Below are positions 47,846-57,069 of a DNA stretch of 64,000 nucleotides, one piece after another. Made by a program: the position numbers and the translations under genes. The DNA is taken from the NCBI GenBank assembly GCA_017308475.1, contig JAFKEU010000005.1:310001-374000 (forward strand), in the 5' to 3' direction. The DNA comes from Alphaproteobacteria bacterium. GTDB lineage: Bacteria > Pseudomonadota > Alphaproteobacteria > Micropepsales > Micropepsaceae. The notes beneath the pieces are model-generated. The model saw only the letters and a list, made by a program, of their open reading frames with translations. It searched no databases and was not told the DNA's origin. Numbering within the stretch: position 1 is the stretch's first letter; the number at the start of each line of letters is the position of its first letter.

Positions 47846-47947
47846 GGGCGCGGTTCTTTTGCGTCCCGAGTGCGTCGCCCGTCGCTCATGGGCGTCTTGC
47901 CCACATCGCTCCTCGCTCCTGCTCAGGCCGCAAAACTCCTCGCGCCC
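47846..47947. repeat. Long imperfect inverted repeat after the HNH gene
   Basis: GGGCGCGGTTCTTTTGCG at 47846-47863 pairs with CGCAAAACTCCTCGCGCCC at 47929-47947 (7 + 8 bp separated by a small internal loop). Inside, GCCC and GGGC pair twice. It starts directly after the HNH stop and ends 24 nt before the coq7 stop, so it may serve as a bidirectional terminator or be another repeat. Confidence 0.65.
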
Positions 47948-47971
47948 TTGGTCAGGGCGTGATTGCCGGCC

Positions 47972-48526
47972 TCAGATTCTTTCCGACAGCTTGATTGCGA
48001 TGCGGCAACCCGCCTTGATCGTCGCGCTCAGCAGGCGATAGCCGGGCGCCTGCTGCGCGCCTTCGTCCAGCGCGGTCTGGCGGTGCGCCGCTTCATCGGC
48101 GCGAAATTCCGTGACGGTGGCTTTCAGCCCGGCATCCGTCTCGCCCAGGGCGGCGATCTGGCCGGCGTAATGTTCGTCGATCACTTCCTCGACCGCGGCT
48201 GTGCAGGCGTAAGCAGCCTTCTCGCCCATTGCCGCCGTCGCCGCGCCCAGCGCGAAACCCGCCACGCGCCACACCGGCTCCAGCGCGGTGGGGCGCACGC
48301 GGCGCGCGTTGACCAGAGCGTCGAAGGCCTTCAGATGCTTCTGCTCCTGCTCGGCCATATGGGTGATGGTCTCGACGCTGCGCTCGGCGCCCTTGCGGCG
48401 GCGAAGCACGGCAAGCTGGCCCTCATAGATGCGTACCGCGCCATATTCGCCGGCATGGTCCACGCGGATCATGGATTCGATGTCGGCTTTCGTGCCCGGC
48501 GCAGCAGGCTTGGGTTTGCGGCTCAT
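47972..48526 (-). CDS. coq7: Demethoxyubiquinone hydroxylase (COQ7)
   Basis: A 184-residue di-iron monooxygenase for ubiquinone synthesis. The two helix-bundle halves contain VDHAGEYGAVRIYEGQL and MAEQEQKHLKAFD, then EEVIDEHYAGQ and EFRADEAAHRQTALDEGA, giving the ExxH iron ligands. The ATG overlaps the dsbB stop (ATGA), so it is read after dsbB. Confidence 0.94.
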   Translation of the reverse strand: MSRKPKPAAPGTKADIESMIRVDHAGEYGAVRIYEGQLAVLRRRKGAERSVETITHMAEQEQKHLKAFDALVNARRVRPTALEPVWRVAGFALGAATAAMGEKAAYACTAAVEEVIDEHYAGQIAALGETDAGLKATVTEFRADEAAHRQTALDEGAQQAPGYRLLSATIKAGCRIAIKLSERI

Positions 48527-49113
48527 GATCTCTTCATCAGAAATACCGCGCCCAGCGCCGCGGCGCCAAGCGAGATAAGTGCATTATAGGCCGCCAGCGA
48601 CAGGCCGAACAGCGACCAGGTGACGACATTGCAGCTGACCTCCGGCGGCGGCGCGCCAGAACCCAGCACATAGGCATGCGCCACGGTGCAGGCGCTGGGC
48701 CCGGGCAGCAAGCCGATCTGGATGCCGGTCTGATAGGCGCCGATCAGGCCCGATACGGCAACCAGCGCCACGGTGGCGATTGTCACCGCGCGCCGCGCGG
48801 GTGCCAGCACCAGCAGTGCGGCGATCATGACGATGGCGGCCACAAGCCAGGGCGCCATGCGCCATTGGCCCGCGATGGCGATACCGGCAAGGCCCACAAC
48901 CAGTATCGTGGCGGCAATCCAAAGATGCGCGTGCCTTCGCCACATCTGTATACCGGCAAGGCCAGTGATGGCTGCGGCAATATGCGGCCAGCGCTGCCAA
49001 TGGCACATCTCGCAGGGTGGCAGATGCGCAAGGAACTGCAACCCCAGCGCACCCAGCACAAGCGCCAGCGCGATCGCTCCAAGTGCCAATGCAATCCCGT
49101 CATCACGAATCAT
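48523..49113 (-). CDS. dsbB: Disulfide bond formation protein B
   Basis: A 196-residue, four-helix membrane protein that passes electrons from DsbA to quinone. The first cysteine pair is LPPCEMCHWQRW; the second pair is likely SACTVAH and EVSCNVV. The open frame starts at 49200, but ATG 49113 places the first helix normally. Pairing with coq7 links it to the quinone pool. The cupins at 20661 and 21261 carry cysteine pairs that could be clients. Confidence 0.9.
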   Translation of the reverse strand: MIRDDGIALALGAIALALVLGALGLQFLAHLPPCEMCHWQRWPHIAAAITGLAGIQMWRRHAHLWIAATILVVGLAGIAIAGQWRMAPWLVAAIVMIAALLVLAPARRAVTIATVALVAVSGLIGAYQTGIQIGLLPGPSACTVAHAYVLGSGAPPPEVSCNVVTWSLFGLSLAAYNALISLGAAALGAVFLMKRS

Positions 49114-49161
49114 GGCAGAGAAATGTCTTCCGGTGAGGAGGCTGCCCGGGCTAGAACTAGC

Positions 49162-49944
49162 ATGGTTGCGCCGCAGCATGAAATGGCTGCGCCCATGCAT
49201 GAGTCATCCGTGTTGTTTAAAAACAAGTCATCACCCCCGCGCCGCGAGCTGTTGAAGATAGATGGCCGCATGCTGGAGGTAAAAGTGCGGCTCAATCCGC
49301 GCGCCCGGCGCATGATCGTCAAGGTCAACCCCGCCACCGGCGAAGTCAGCGTCACCGCGCCCACGCGGCGCGGCCTGAATTCGGCGCTGGATTTCGCGCG
49401 ACGGGAGCATGACTGGATCGCCCGCCAGCTGGCGATCGTACCGGGGCCGGTGGCGCTGGAAGCTGGCGCCCACTTTCCTTTCCGGGGTGAAATGCATGTG
49501 ATCCGCACAGCGGCCAAAGGCCCGGCGCCTGTCTGGCGCGGCGGCGGCGCGATCTGGGTACGGGGCCAGCCGGCGCATGGTCCGCGCCGGGTGCTGGATT
49601 TCCTCAAGCGCGAGGCGCGCAAGGAGTTCGAGACCCGTGCCCTCAGCCACGCCGCGGCGCTGGGGGTCAAGCCGTCGCGCATTACCGTGCGTGATACCGC
49701 CAGCCGCTGGGGCTCCTGTTCCTCGGCACGATCGCTCTCCTTCTCCTGGCGCCTGATACTGGCACCTGATTTCGTGCTGGATTATGTGGTGGCCCATGAG
49801 GTGGCGCACCTGGTGGAAATGAATCACAGCCCGCGCTTCTGGGCGCATGTGCGCAGCCTGATCCCGGACATGGATGCGGCTCAGGCCTGGCTGCGCAGCC
49901 ACGGCCGCGAACTGCAGCGCTACTCCGCGGGCAATAACGCCTGA
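49162..49944 (+). CDS. YgjP-type M48-like metallopeptidase (DUF45)
   Basis: A 260-residue protein. RWGSCSSARSLSFSWRLI and AHEVAHLVEMNHSPRFW, with the HExxH zinc motif and third histidine, are the DUF45 signatures. Start is uncertain: ATG 49162, 49183 or 49195 are in frame, and none has a good Shine-Dalgarno. Family function is poorly defined. It is divergent from dsbB. Confidence 0.85.
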   Translation: MVAPQHEMAAPMHESSVLFKNKSSPPRRELLKIDGRMLEVKVRLNPRARRMIVKVNPATGEVSVTAPTRRGLNSALDFARREHDWIARQLAIVPGPVALEAGAHFPFRGEMHVIRTAAKGPAPVWRGGGAIWVRGQPAHGPRRVLDFLKREARKEFETRALSHAAALGVKPSRITVRDTASRWGSCSSARSLSFSWRLILAPDFVLDYVVAHEVAHLVEMNHSPRFWAHVRSLIPDMDAAQAWLRSHGRELQRYSAGNNA

Positions 49945-50007
49945 CGAAAACACCAGATTCCCACTTCTTCGCGCAGCGCAAGGAAGGGGGAGATGTCGCA
50001 ATGAACT

Positions 50008-50039
50008 GTCGGCATGGCGGCGACAGCCTCCGTGCCGAC
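50008..50039. repeat. Hairpin between the YgjP-type gene and the PBP gene
   Basis: GTCGGCA at 50008-50014 and TGCCGAC at 50033-50039 form a 7-bp stem between convergent genes. No T run follows on either strand, so termination by it alone is doubtful. Confidence 0.45.
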
Positions 50040-50068
50040 GCGAGCAGCGACGAAGGGGCGCAAAAAAA

Positions 50069-52081
50069 TCAAGTCCCGCCGAATATCCCGTCCAGAATCC
50101 GTTCCAGCGCATCGGGCTTGCGCGGTTCTTGCGGCCTCTCAGCCTCCGCGGTCTGCACCGAATCGGGCTCCGCGCCGGCGACCAGCGTCTCGCCCACCAG
50201 CGGGCGCACGGGCAGGTTCTGTTCGGCATCCTCCATGAAGGCATGGAAGATGTGCGCCGGAAGCCCGCCGCCGGTCGCCAGTTTCATCGGCGCATTATCG
50301 TCATTGCCGATCCACACCCCGCACACCAGGTCCGCGGTGAAACCGATGAACCAGGCGTCGCGATAGTCCTGGGTGGTGCCGGTTTTACCGGCGCTGGGCC
50401 GCTCATCCAGCCGCGCCGCCTTGCCGGTGCCGGTGGCCACGGTCTCGGCCATCAGCTGTGTCATCTGGTAATTGTTGTCGGGGCTCATCACCAGGCCGAT
50501 GCCGGGCGGGCGGTGCTGGTACAGAACCTTGCCCGCGCGGGTGCGGATGGAAACGATGGCGAACGGCTCGACTCCTTCGCCGCCATTGGCGAAGGGCGCA
50601 TAGGCGCCGGTCAGTTCCAGCGGCGTGACGCCCGACGTGCCCAGCGCGATCGAGGCCACCTTGGCCAGGGGCGAGGCGATGCCCAGCCGGTGCGCGGTGC
50701 GCGCCACCGCGTCGGGCCCCACTTCGTTGGTAAGCTGCGCCGCCACCGAGTTGGAGGATACGGCAAAGGCCTCGATCAGCGGCAGCGGCCCCTTGAAATG
50801 GCCTTCATAGTCCTGCGGCTTCCAGCCGTGGATGTTGACCGGCCCGTCATTCATGACATCCGCGGGACGGCGGCCATGTTCGAAGGCGGCCAGATAGACA
50901 AAGGGCTTGAAGGCGCTGCCCGGCTGGCGCACCGCGTCGGTGGCGCGGTTGAAGCTGGAGGCGGAGTAGTTCACGCCGCCCACCATGGCGCGCACGGCCC
51001 CGTCCGGGGTCATCGCCACCAGCGCCGCCTGCCGGGCATGAAGGCGGGCCCCGTCGCGGGCCATTCCTTCGGCCACCGCGCGTTCGGCCAGGGTCTGGGT
51101 GGGAAGATCGAAGCTGGTCTCCACGATCAGGGGCTCGCCGGTGCTGCCGACATAATCGTTCAGCCGCGCTTCAACCCAGTCCGCGAACCAGCCGGCGCCG
51201 GGCGTGCCGGTGGCACGCACGATGCGCGGCCGCGTCGCCGCCGCCATCTGGCGGGTACCGGCATCGATGAAGCCGGATTCGGCCATCGCCTTCAGCACCA
51301 GCTGCGCGCGGGCAAGGCTGGCATCGGTGTCCGCGATCGGGTTGTAGCGGGCCGGCGCCTTGACGGAGCCTGCCAGCATCGCCGCCTCGGTCAGGCCCAA
51401 CTCGCTGGCATGCTTGCCGAAGAATTTCTCCGAAGCCGCCTCGATGCCATAGACGCCGGCGCCGAAATAGACGCGGTTGAGATAGAGCGTCAGGATCTGG
51501 TTCTTGGTGTAGCGCGTCTCCAGATAGACCGCGAGCATGGCTTCCTGCAGCTTGCGCTCATAGTTGCGGCTGGGGCTGAGGAACAGGTTCTTGGCCAGCT
51601 GCTGGGTCAAGGTCGATCCGCCCTGCACCACATGGCCGCTCATCATGTTCTCGAAGGCGGCGCGGGCCATGCCGATGGGATCGATGCCGAAATGAGAACG
51701 GAAGCGCCGGTCCTCGATGGCAATGAAGGCATTGGGAACAAAGTCGGGCAGGTCTTCCACCGCCACCATGCGTCCCTGCGTCAGGCCGCGCCGCGCGATC
51801 TGGCGGCCCCGGTCATCCAGGATGGTGATGTCACGCGAAGGGCCCGTAACCATCAGGTGGCTGACATCAGGCAGGCTGGAGAGGAAGTGCGAAAAGAACA
51901 GCCCGGCGAAGATCAGTCCCCAGGCGCCCAGCATGATCAGGATATAGGGCCAGGTGCGAATCTTTCTGGGCGGGGGCGACGCCAGCGGCTCCGGCGCCTC
52001 GGCGGGCGGGGCGCGCCGTGCTTCTCCGGCGCGGACCATGCGCGCGTTGGGCACGGGACTGGACGGAGGCTTCCTCGCCAT
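50069..52081 (-). CDS. Class A penicillin-binding protein (PBP1A family)
   Basis: A 670-residue bifunctional peptidoglycan synthase. Short cytoplasmic tail, membrane anchor (about 46-68), GT51 domain ([28 protein letters not shown]) and transpeptidase domain with the active Ser in [13 protein letters not shown] and KTGTT. The proline-rich N-terminus and the acidic tail after residue 630 are variable. An LppC-type lipoprotein (6713) might activate it; this is inference. Confidence 0.94.
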   Translation of the reverse strand: MARKPPSSPVPNARMVRAGEARRAPPAEAPEPLASPPPRKIRTWPYILIMLGAWGLIFAGLFFSHFLSSLPDVSHLMVTGPSRDITILDDRGRQIARRGLTQGRMVAVEDLPDFVPNAFIAIEDRRFRSHFGIDPIGMARAAFENMMSGHVVQGGSTLTQQLAKNLFLSPSRNYERKLQEAMLAVYLETRYTKNQILTLYLNRVYFGAGVYGIEAASEKFFGKHASELGLTEAAMLAGSVKAPARYNPIADTDASLARAQLVLKAMAESGFIDAGTRQMAAATRPRIVRATGTPGAGWFADWVEARLNDYVGSTGEPLIVETSFDLPTQTLAERAVAEGMARDGARLHARQAALVAMTPDGAVRAMVGGVNYSASSFNRATDAVRQPGSAFKPFVYLAAFEHGRRPADVMNDGPVNIHGWKPQDYEGHFKGPLPLIEAFAVSSNSVAAQLTNEVGPDAVARTAHRLGIASPLAKVASIALGTSGVTPLELTGAYAPFANGGEGVEPFAIVSIRTRAGKVLYQHRPPGIGLVMSPDNNYQMTQLMAETVATGTGKAARLDERPSAGKTGTTQDYRDAWFIGFTADLVCGVWIGNDDNAPMKLATGGGLPAHIFHAFMEDAEQNLPVRPLVGETLVAGAEPDSVQTAEAERPQEPRKPDALERILDGIFGGT

Positions 52082-52136
52082 CCCGATTTTCTAAGGACGA
52101 AAGGGTTAACGGCTGTTAAACAATCCTACCGGGCCT

Positions 52137-52784
52137 TCAGGCGGACAGCCGGTACCCGCCGCCCTCGGTGAGCAGGATCTGGGCTCGGCCGGGATCCTCT
52201 TCGATCTTCTTGCGCAGGCGGTAGATATGGGTTTCCAGCGTGTGGGTCGCCACCGCCGGGCCATAGCCCCAGACCTCATGCAGCAGGATCTCGCGCGGCA
52301 CGGTGCCGGCGCTGGCATGCAGGAACTTCAGGATGTTGGTTTCCTTTTCAGTCAGGCGGACCTTGCGTCCATCCGTCTGCAGCAGCTTGGCCGAGGGGTG
52401 GAAGGTATAAGGGCCGATGCGCACCGCCACATCACCGATCCCCGCATGATGGGTGGTCAGCGCGTGGATGCGCGCCAGAAGCGCGGCGAAGCGGAAAGGC
52501 TTGGCCAGGGTTTCAAAACCGTCTCCGTCCGGGCCCACGCCATCGGTCAGAAGCAGGATCGGACAAGCCATGCCGGCATCGCGCAAGCTGCCGGCCAAGT
52601 CTAACCCGCCCTTACCTGTCTGGCCGATGATGGCCAGGGCGAAGGGTGTGCTCCTTGCCGCATCCAGGGCCTCATCGATGCTGGCCGCGCGCACCACCTC
52701 ATGCAGGCCCTCATGGGCGAGCTGCTCCGCCAGACTGGCAAGCAGGACCGGATCGTCATCGGACAAAAGGATGCGGCTGGGCAT
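52137..52784 (-). CDS. OmpR-family response regulator lacking the phospho-acceptor Asp
   Basis: A 215-residue protein: receiver (about 1-115) and winged-helix DNA-binding domain (about 125-215, LTEKETNILKFLHAS, THTLETHIYRLRKKIEEDPG). The acidic pocket (LLSDDDP) and the conserved Lys (LAKPFRF) are present, but the phosphorylated Asp is Gly54 (ALAIIGQTGK). It is therefore probably controlled without phosphorylation. No kinase is adjacent. Start ATG 52784. Confidence 0.88.
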   Translation of the reverse strand: MPSRILLSDDDPVLLASLAEQLAHEGLHEVVRAASIDEALDAARSTPFALAIIGQTGKGGLDLAGSLRDAGMACPILLLTDGVGPDGDGFETLAKPFRFAALLARIHALTTHHAGIGDVAVRIGPYTFHPSAKLLQTDGRKVRLTEKETNILKFLHASAGTVPREILLHEVWGYGPAVATHTLETHIYRLRKKIEEDPGRAQILLTEGGGYRLSA

Positions 52785-52930
52785 GCTCGGATGGTCCCTA
52801 TTCCTTGCAATTTTAGCGCGCGCGCGCCCGGGCGGCAAAATTTGCCGTGCGGCGCACTCTTAACCCCATGAAATTCCAGCAATAAGGCGCAAAAAGGGCT
52901 GGCCCGGCGCTTGCTTGTCTTATCCTCCAC

Positions 52931-53527
52931 ATGCCCCGCTTCGATGTCCACACTCCGACCCCTTATGTGCCCGCCCCGGCAGCGGCGTCACCGGCTGTCC
53001 AGTCCCATGCCGCCTCGGCTCCGTCGGGCGGCGGCGAGTCGTTCCTTTCCGAGCTTCTGGACATCGTCAATCCGCTGCAGCACCTGCCGGTGATCGGCAC
53101 AATCTACCGCGCGCTGACCGGCGATCGCGTCGACGCCTTCGCCAAGGTAGCGGGCGATGCGCTTTATGGCGGGGTCTGGGGCGCGGCCGGCGCGGTGGCC
53201 GATGTCGCCTTCGAGGCCGCGACCGGCAAGTCGGTCGAGGATACCGTGCTGGCCCTGTTTGATTCTTCGGATCGCGAAACCAAGGTGGCCGCCAACCTGA
53301 CGGCGCCCACCACCGGTTCCATTGCGCCCCCTGCCATTTCCCTGCCGTCCGATGCCGCTTCGCCGGACATGGGCAAATCCGTGCAGATGCCGTCCGGCGA
53401 GCTGGCGGCCCTCACAAGCGCGCTTTCGGCCAAGGGCGTGACCGGCGAGACGGCGCAGCGCGCGCTCTATGCCTATCAGCGCAGCGTGCTGCTGACGGGC
53501 CAGTACATAACCTCCGGCGTGAATTGA
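52931..53527 (+). CDS. Hypothetical protein with a conserved hydrophobic core
   Basis: A 198-residue protein that I do not recognise. A proline/alanine-rich head (1-35) precedes FLSELLDIVNPLQHLPVIGT and a region with alternating Gly/Ala (GGVWGAAGAVADVAFEAATG, about 77-97), then a serine/proline linker and a C-terminal helix (AQRALYAYQRSVLLTGQYI). No signal peptide is evident. The L,D-transpeptidase gene starts 17 nt later. Divergent from the response regulator. Confidence 0.65.
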   Translation: MPRFDVHTPTPYVPAPAAASPAVQSHAASAPSGGGESFLSELLDIVNPLQHLPVIGTIYRALTGDRVDAFAKVAGDALYGGVWGAAGAVADVAFEAATGKSVEDTVLALFDSSDRETKVAANLTAPTTGSIAPPAISLPSDAASPDMGKSVQMPSGELAALTSALSAKGVTGETAQRALYAYQRSVLLTGQYITSGVN

Positions 53528-53544
53528 CGCTATAATCCCCCCGC

Positions 53545-54048
53545 ATGGACCTGATCGTGACGGAAGACAACGGCCAGGCCTTCCTGGACTGGGGCGCGGG
53601 CAAACGCCGCTGCGCCGTGGGCAGGGCCGGCATCGGCGACAAGCGCGGCGAAGGCGACAACATCACCCCGCGCGGCGCCTGGCCGCTGCGCGGGCTTTTC
53701 TATCGCGCCGACCGTATCGCAGCGCCACAATGCATCTTCACGCCCGCGGCCCTTCGCCCCAATGACGGGTGGTGCGACGCGCCCGGCGATCCCAATTACA
53801 ACCGGCTGGTCAGCCTGCCTTACGCCGCCAGTCACGAAGCCATGTGGCGCTTCGACCATCTCTACGACCTGGTGCTGGTGATCGGCTACAACGACGATCC
53901 GGTGGTGCCCGGCAAGGGCAGCGCCATCTTCCTGCATCTGGCGCGGCCCGATTTTGCGCCCACCGAAGGCTGCGTGGCGGTCACGCTGGGCGACGCGCTG
54001 GCGGCGCTGGCGCAGCTTGGCGAAGGCGACCGGATCAGGATCGGCTAG
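53545..54048 (+). CDS. L,D-transpeptidase (YkuD) family protein
   Basis: A 167-residue catalytic domain. The active cysteine is in IFLHLARPDFAPTEGCVAV, the H-to-C spacing typical of YkuD enzymes, and NITPRGAWPLRGLFYRAD matches the N-terminal half. There is no visible signal peptide, so it either uses a different route or acts in the cytoplasm on recycled material. Its end overlaps yggS by 4 bp (convergent). Confidence 0.85.
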   Translation: MDLIVTEDNGQAFLDWGAGKRRCAVGRAGIGDKRGEGDNITPRGAWPLRGLFYRADRIAAPQCIFTPAALRPNDGWCDAPGDPNYNRLVSLPYAASHEAMWRFDHLYDLVLVIGYNDDPVVPGKGSAIFLHLARPDFAPTEGCVAVTLGDALAALAQLGEGDRIRIG

Positions 54049-54713
54049 GCGGATGGTCGCGCGCCGAAGATGGCGCTTCCCACCCGTACGTGAGTCGCCC
54101 CGAATTTTACCGCCAGCTCGAAATCTCCGCTCATGCCCATGCTGAGGAAGGGCAGGCCATGCTCATCGGCCAGCTTCTTCAGCAGCGCGAAATGCGGCGC
54201 TGCATCGTCCTCCACCGGCGGGATGCACATCAGCCCTTCCACCGGCAGTTTCAGAATGTCGCGGGCATAGTGGATCAATTCGCCCGCCTCCCGCGGAAGC
54301 ACGCCCGCCTTCTGCGGCTCCTCGCCGGTGTTGACCTGCACGAACAGGCGCGGCACCTTGCCCCCGCGCGCCCTTTCGGCGGCGATGGCGTCGGCCAGCC
54401 GAATGCGGTCCAGCGTCTGGATGCAATCGAACAGCGCCACAGCCTCGCGCACCTTGTTGGTCTGCAAGGGGCCGATCAGATGCAGTTCGATGCCGGGGAA
54501 TTCCGCTTTCAGGGCGGGGAATTTCGCTTGCGCCTCCTGCACCCGGTTCTCGCCGAACAGAAGCTGGCCCGCGGCGATGGCCTCGCGCACCCCCACTTCG
54601 GGCACGGTCTTGCTGACCGCCACCAGATGGGTCGCTGGCGCCGGATTGACGGCGGCCTTCCGCGCCGCATCGATGCGCGCCACAATGGCCTGAAGATTTT
54701 CCGCGATGGTCAT
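54045..54713 (-). CDS. PLP homeostasis protein (YggS/PLPBP)
   Basis: A 222-residue single-domain TIM barrel. The PLP-binding Lys is in LVAVSKTVP, followed by FGENRVQEAQAKF, LHLIGPLQTNKVREA and LSMGMSGDFELAVKFGATHVRVGSAIFG. It buffers free pyridoxal phosphate. The open frame starts at 54896 but ATG 54713 is the family start. It faces the thiE-like gene with overlapping start codons. Confidence 0.94.
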   Translation of the reverse strand: MTIAENLQAIVARIDAARKAAVNPAPATHLVAVSKTVPEVGVREAIAAGQLLFGENRVQEAQAKFPALKAEFPGIELHLIGPLQTNKVREAVALFDCIQTLDRIRLADAIAAERARGGKVPRLFVQVNTGEEPQKAGVLPREAGELIHYARDILKLPVEGLMCIPPVEDDAAPHFALLKKLADEHGLPFLSMGMSGDFELAVKFGATHVRVGSAIFGARPSA

Positions 54714-55266
54714 GGGCTTATCCCTAGCAAGACAGCAGCAGCGCCTCAACGCGGCTTTTCCCCTGGTGATGTTCACCGATGAGCGCAGGGCCGACTGGGT
54801 CGGCGCGGCATGCCGCCTGCCGCCGGGCAGCCTGGTGGTGGTGCGTGGGCGCAGCGCGGGGGAACGCGCCGCGCTGGCCGAGGCCCTGTGCGGCATCGCC
54901 CCGCTGCTGATCGCGGGGGATGAAAGGCTGGCGGCGCGCGTCGGGGCCGCGGGGCTTCACCTGCCGCAGGCGCGCATGGCAGAGGCGATGCACTGGCGCG
55001 CGCGCCATCCAGGCTGGATCATCACCGCATCCGTCCATTCGCTGGGCGCGATGGCACGGGCGCGCGAAGTCGACGCTTTGTTCCTCTCGCCGGTCTTTCC
55101 CACCGCCAGCCATCCGGGTGCGCCATCGCTTGGTGCCGCGCGAGCAGCCTTCATCGCCGCGGCCGCGCCGGCGCCGGTCTATGCCCTGGGCGGCGTGACG
55201 GCACGGAACGCGGCGCTGCTGGCGCCATCGTTCAGCGGCATCGCCGCGATTGGTGCCCTATTGTGA
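54706..55266 (+). CDS. Thiamine phosphate synthase/TenI-like protein
   Basis: A 186-residue TIM-barrel relative of ThiE/TenI. FPLVMFTDERRAD, LIAGDERLAARVGAAGLHLPQ, SVHSLGAMARAREVDALFLSPVFPT and ALGGVTARNAALL match, but it is slightly short, and whether it is a true synthase is unclear. Its start lies inside the divergent yggS start (ATG 54706 or 54712). Its 3' end overlaps the porin-like gene by 9 bp. Confidence 0.8.
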   Translation: MVMGLSLARQQQRLNAAFPLVMFTDERRADWVGAACRLPPGSLVVVRGRSAGERAALAEALCGIAPLLIAGDERLAARVGAAGLHLPQARMAEAMHWRARHPGWIITASVHSLGAMARAREVDALFLSPVFPTASHPGAPSLGAARAAFIAAAAPAPVYALGGVTARNAALLAPSFSGIAAIGALL

Positions 55267-56460
55267 CGTCGTGAGATTCAAATGAACAAACACGGCGTCC
55301 ATCGAAAGCCGTGAGCTTCCGCTGAAGAAGACGCCGCTGTTCCTGCCATAGCTCAGATGCTGCCAGCCGGTGCTGGCGCCTATGGAGCTGCTGACCTGAT
55401 AGCCCAGCGAGGCTTCCCACCCGTTCAGCCCGATGCGGGGCTGGCCCGGCACCGCGCCGGCGACGCCGTTGCCATATTCCAGCCCTGCACTCCAGGTGCC
55501 GTTGCTGATCATGCCCGAGGCCGCAAGGACGCGGCTGGCAGGCCCGCCCCAGCTCTGGTTGATGTCGAAGGCGTGGGCATTGCTGGTGCGGTAGGCTCCG
55601 CCCAGCGACACGGTGATTTCGTCATTCACCGGATAGTCGGCTCTGAGGCCAAAGCCGATGTCGCTGACGCCGTGCTGGCCCGCCAGCTTGTGTTCGGCGC
55701 GGCCGGTGGCAAAGGCGCCGTAGGCACTGACAGTGACCGGGCCCACATCCTGGCTGACGCGCGAGGCCGCTTCCCAGATGTCGGCCTGCCGGCCCGGCAC
55801 ATGGGGTCCCGCATTCATGAAGGGAAGCTGCTTGCCTTCCGTCGGCGTGAAGGACAGGCCCAGCTGGATGCCGAATAATTCCGGGCTGGCATAGGTGAAC
55901 TTGGCATAGTTGGACGAGGCGCCGACTTCCGCCCGCAGCGGAAACAGCTCCGTCAGCGCCCGCCCGCCCGCCGGATCGCGGAAAAAGCTCGTGCGCGGAT
56001 CGTCCAGCGACACGCCGGGATCGACCTTGGGCCCGGTCACCGCCAGCGCATAGCCGGCGCCATCCGCCAGCCCGATCTGCACGGTCCCCAGCCCGGTGCG
56101 GGCCACGCCTGCCAGCCGCTCCAGCGCGTCCCCGTCATAGCGCCCGCGCGACAGGGGATCGGAGGCCGCCACGACCCCTTCCAGCGACAGGGCCAGGCCG
56201 CTGTCATAGTCGCGCCTGAGGGTGGGCATCAGCCGGAAGGTGCCGCTGGCCTGTGTCCCGTCAAATTTTTTCCCATTTTGGCCGGGCTGGTCGGGTCCGA
56301 ACAGGGCGCCGGACGCCTGCGCATTGATGGTCAGTTCGGCATTGCCGGCGGGAAAGGACAGTGGGGCCACCGTCCAGTCGGACGGGGCCGCGCTGGCGGC
56401 GCACAAGCCCGCCAGCCAAGCCGCCGCACCCAGAACCCAAACCGCCTTACCGTTCCGCAA
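55258..56460 (-). CDS. Porin-like outer membrane protein
   Basis: A probable 400-residue beta-barrel protein with a signal peptide (AVWVLGAAAWLAGLCAASA) and alternating amphipathic strands such as GTVQIGLADGAGYALAVTG, FGIQLGLSFTP and GGAYRTSNAHAF, as in Gram-negative porins. It does not end in the common C-terminal Phe. No ATG is available; TTG 56460, preceded by AAGGCGG, gives the signal peptide. The large open frame continuing to 59463 is antisense to leuS and not a gene. Confidence 0.7.
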   Translation of the reverse strand: MRNGKAVWVLGAAAWLAGLCAASAAPSDWTVAPLSFPAGNAELTINAQASGALFGPDQPGQNGKKFDGTQASGTFRLMPTLRRDYDSGLALSLEGVVAASDPLSRGRYDGDALERLAGVARTGLGTVQIGLADGAGYALAVTGPKVDPGVSLDDPRTSFFRDPAGGRALTELFPLRAEVGASSNYAKFTYASPELFGIQLGLSFTPTEGKQLPFMNAGPHVPGRQADIWEAASRVSQDVGPVTVSAYGAFATGRAEHKLAGQHGVSDIGFGLRADYPVNDEITVSLGGAYRTSNAHAFDINQSWGGPASRVLAASGMISNGTWSAGLEYGNGVAGAVPGQPRIGLNGWEASLGYQVSSSIGASTGWQHLSYGRNSGVFFSGSSRLSMDAVFVHLNLTTSQ

Positions 56461-56604
56461 TGCCCAACCCGCCTTAAGCCCCGCTTTAAGTCCTTCCAGA
56501 ATAAGCCGAACTTGCCGGACCAAGGCAAGCGGAGGCGCCGTTGCGCCAGGGGAGCGGGGCCAGTATAAGCCGCAGGACCCCGCCCGTCCCTCAAAGGAAC
56601 AGCG

Positions 56605-57051
56605 ATGCGATTTCTGACTGCTTTTGCCTGCCTGCTGCTCCTGGCCGGTTGCGGTTCGTCCGATGACGGCACACGCGCCATGGACAGCGGCACCAGCATC
56701 GCCAGCGGCTCCAGCCGCATGACCCTGGGGGTGAATTCCTTCCTCTGGCACGCCTCGCTCGACACGCTGTCCTTCCTGCCGCTGCAGTCGGCCGATCCGT
56801 TTGGCGGTGTCATCATCAGCGACTGGTATGTGGCCCCCACCGCGCCCGACGAGCGGCTGAAGGTGACGGTCTACATCATGGACCGGGCACTGCGCGCCGA
56901 CGGCCTGAAGGTGGTGGTGTTCCGCCAGGTGCGCAATGCCAATGGCTGGAGCGATGCCCAGCCTAGCCCCGACACCGCGCACAAGCTGGAAGACGCCATC
57001 CTGACCCGGGCCCGCGAACTGCGTCTTGCCACGCTGGGCACATCCGGCTGA
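56605..57051 (+). CDS. DUF3576 lipoprotein
   Basis: A 148-residue protein with a lipobox LLAGC (Cys16) and the DUF3576 segment LGVNSFLWHASLDTLSFLPL, SADPFGGVIISDWY. It precedes leuS in many alphaproteobacteria. Its function is unknown; GGAAC precedes the ATG. The stop lies 18 nt before leuS. Confidence 0.9.
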   Translation: MRFLTAFACLLLLAGCGSSDDGTRAMDSGTSIASGSSRMTLGVNSFLWHASLDTLSFLPLQSADPFGGVIISDWYVAPTAPDERLKVTVYIMDRALRADGLKVVVFRQVRNANGWSDAQPSPDTAHKLEDAILTRARELRLATLGTSG

Positions 57052-57069
57052 GCCTGGCGAGGGCTGACG

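Noticed and set aside
48676-49161. Upstream extension of the YgjP-type peptidase frame
   Set aside because: It is antisense to dsbB and has no conserved sequence.
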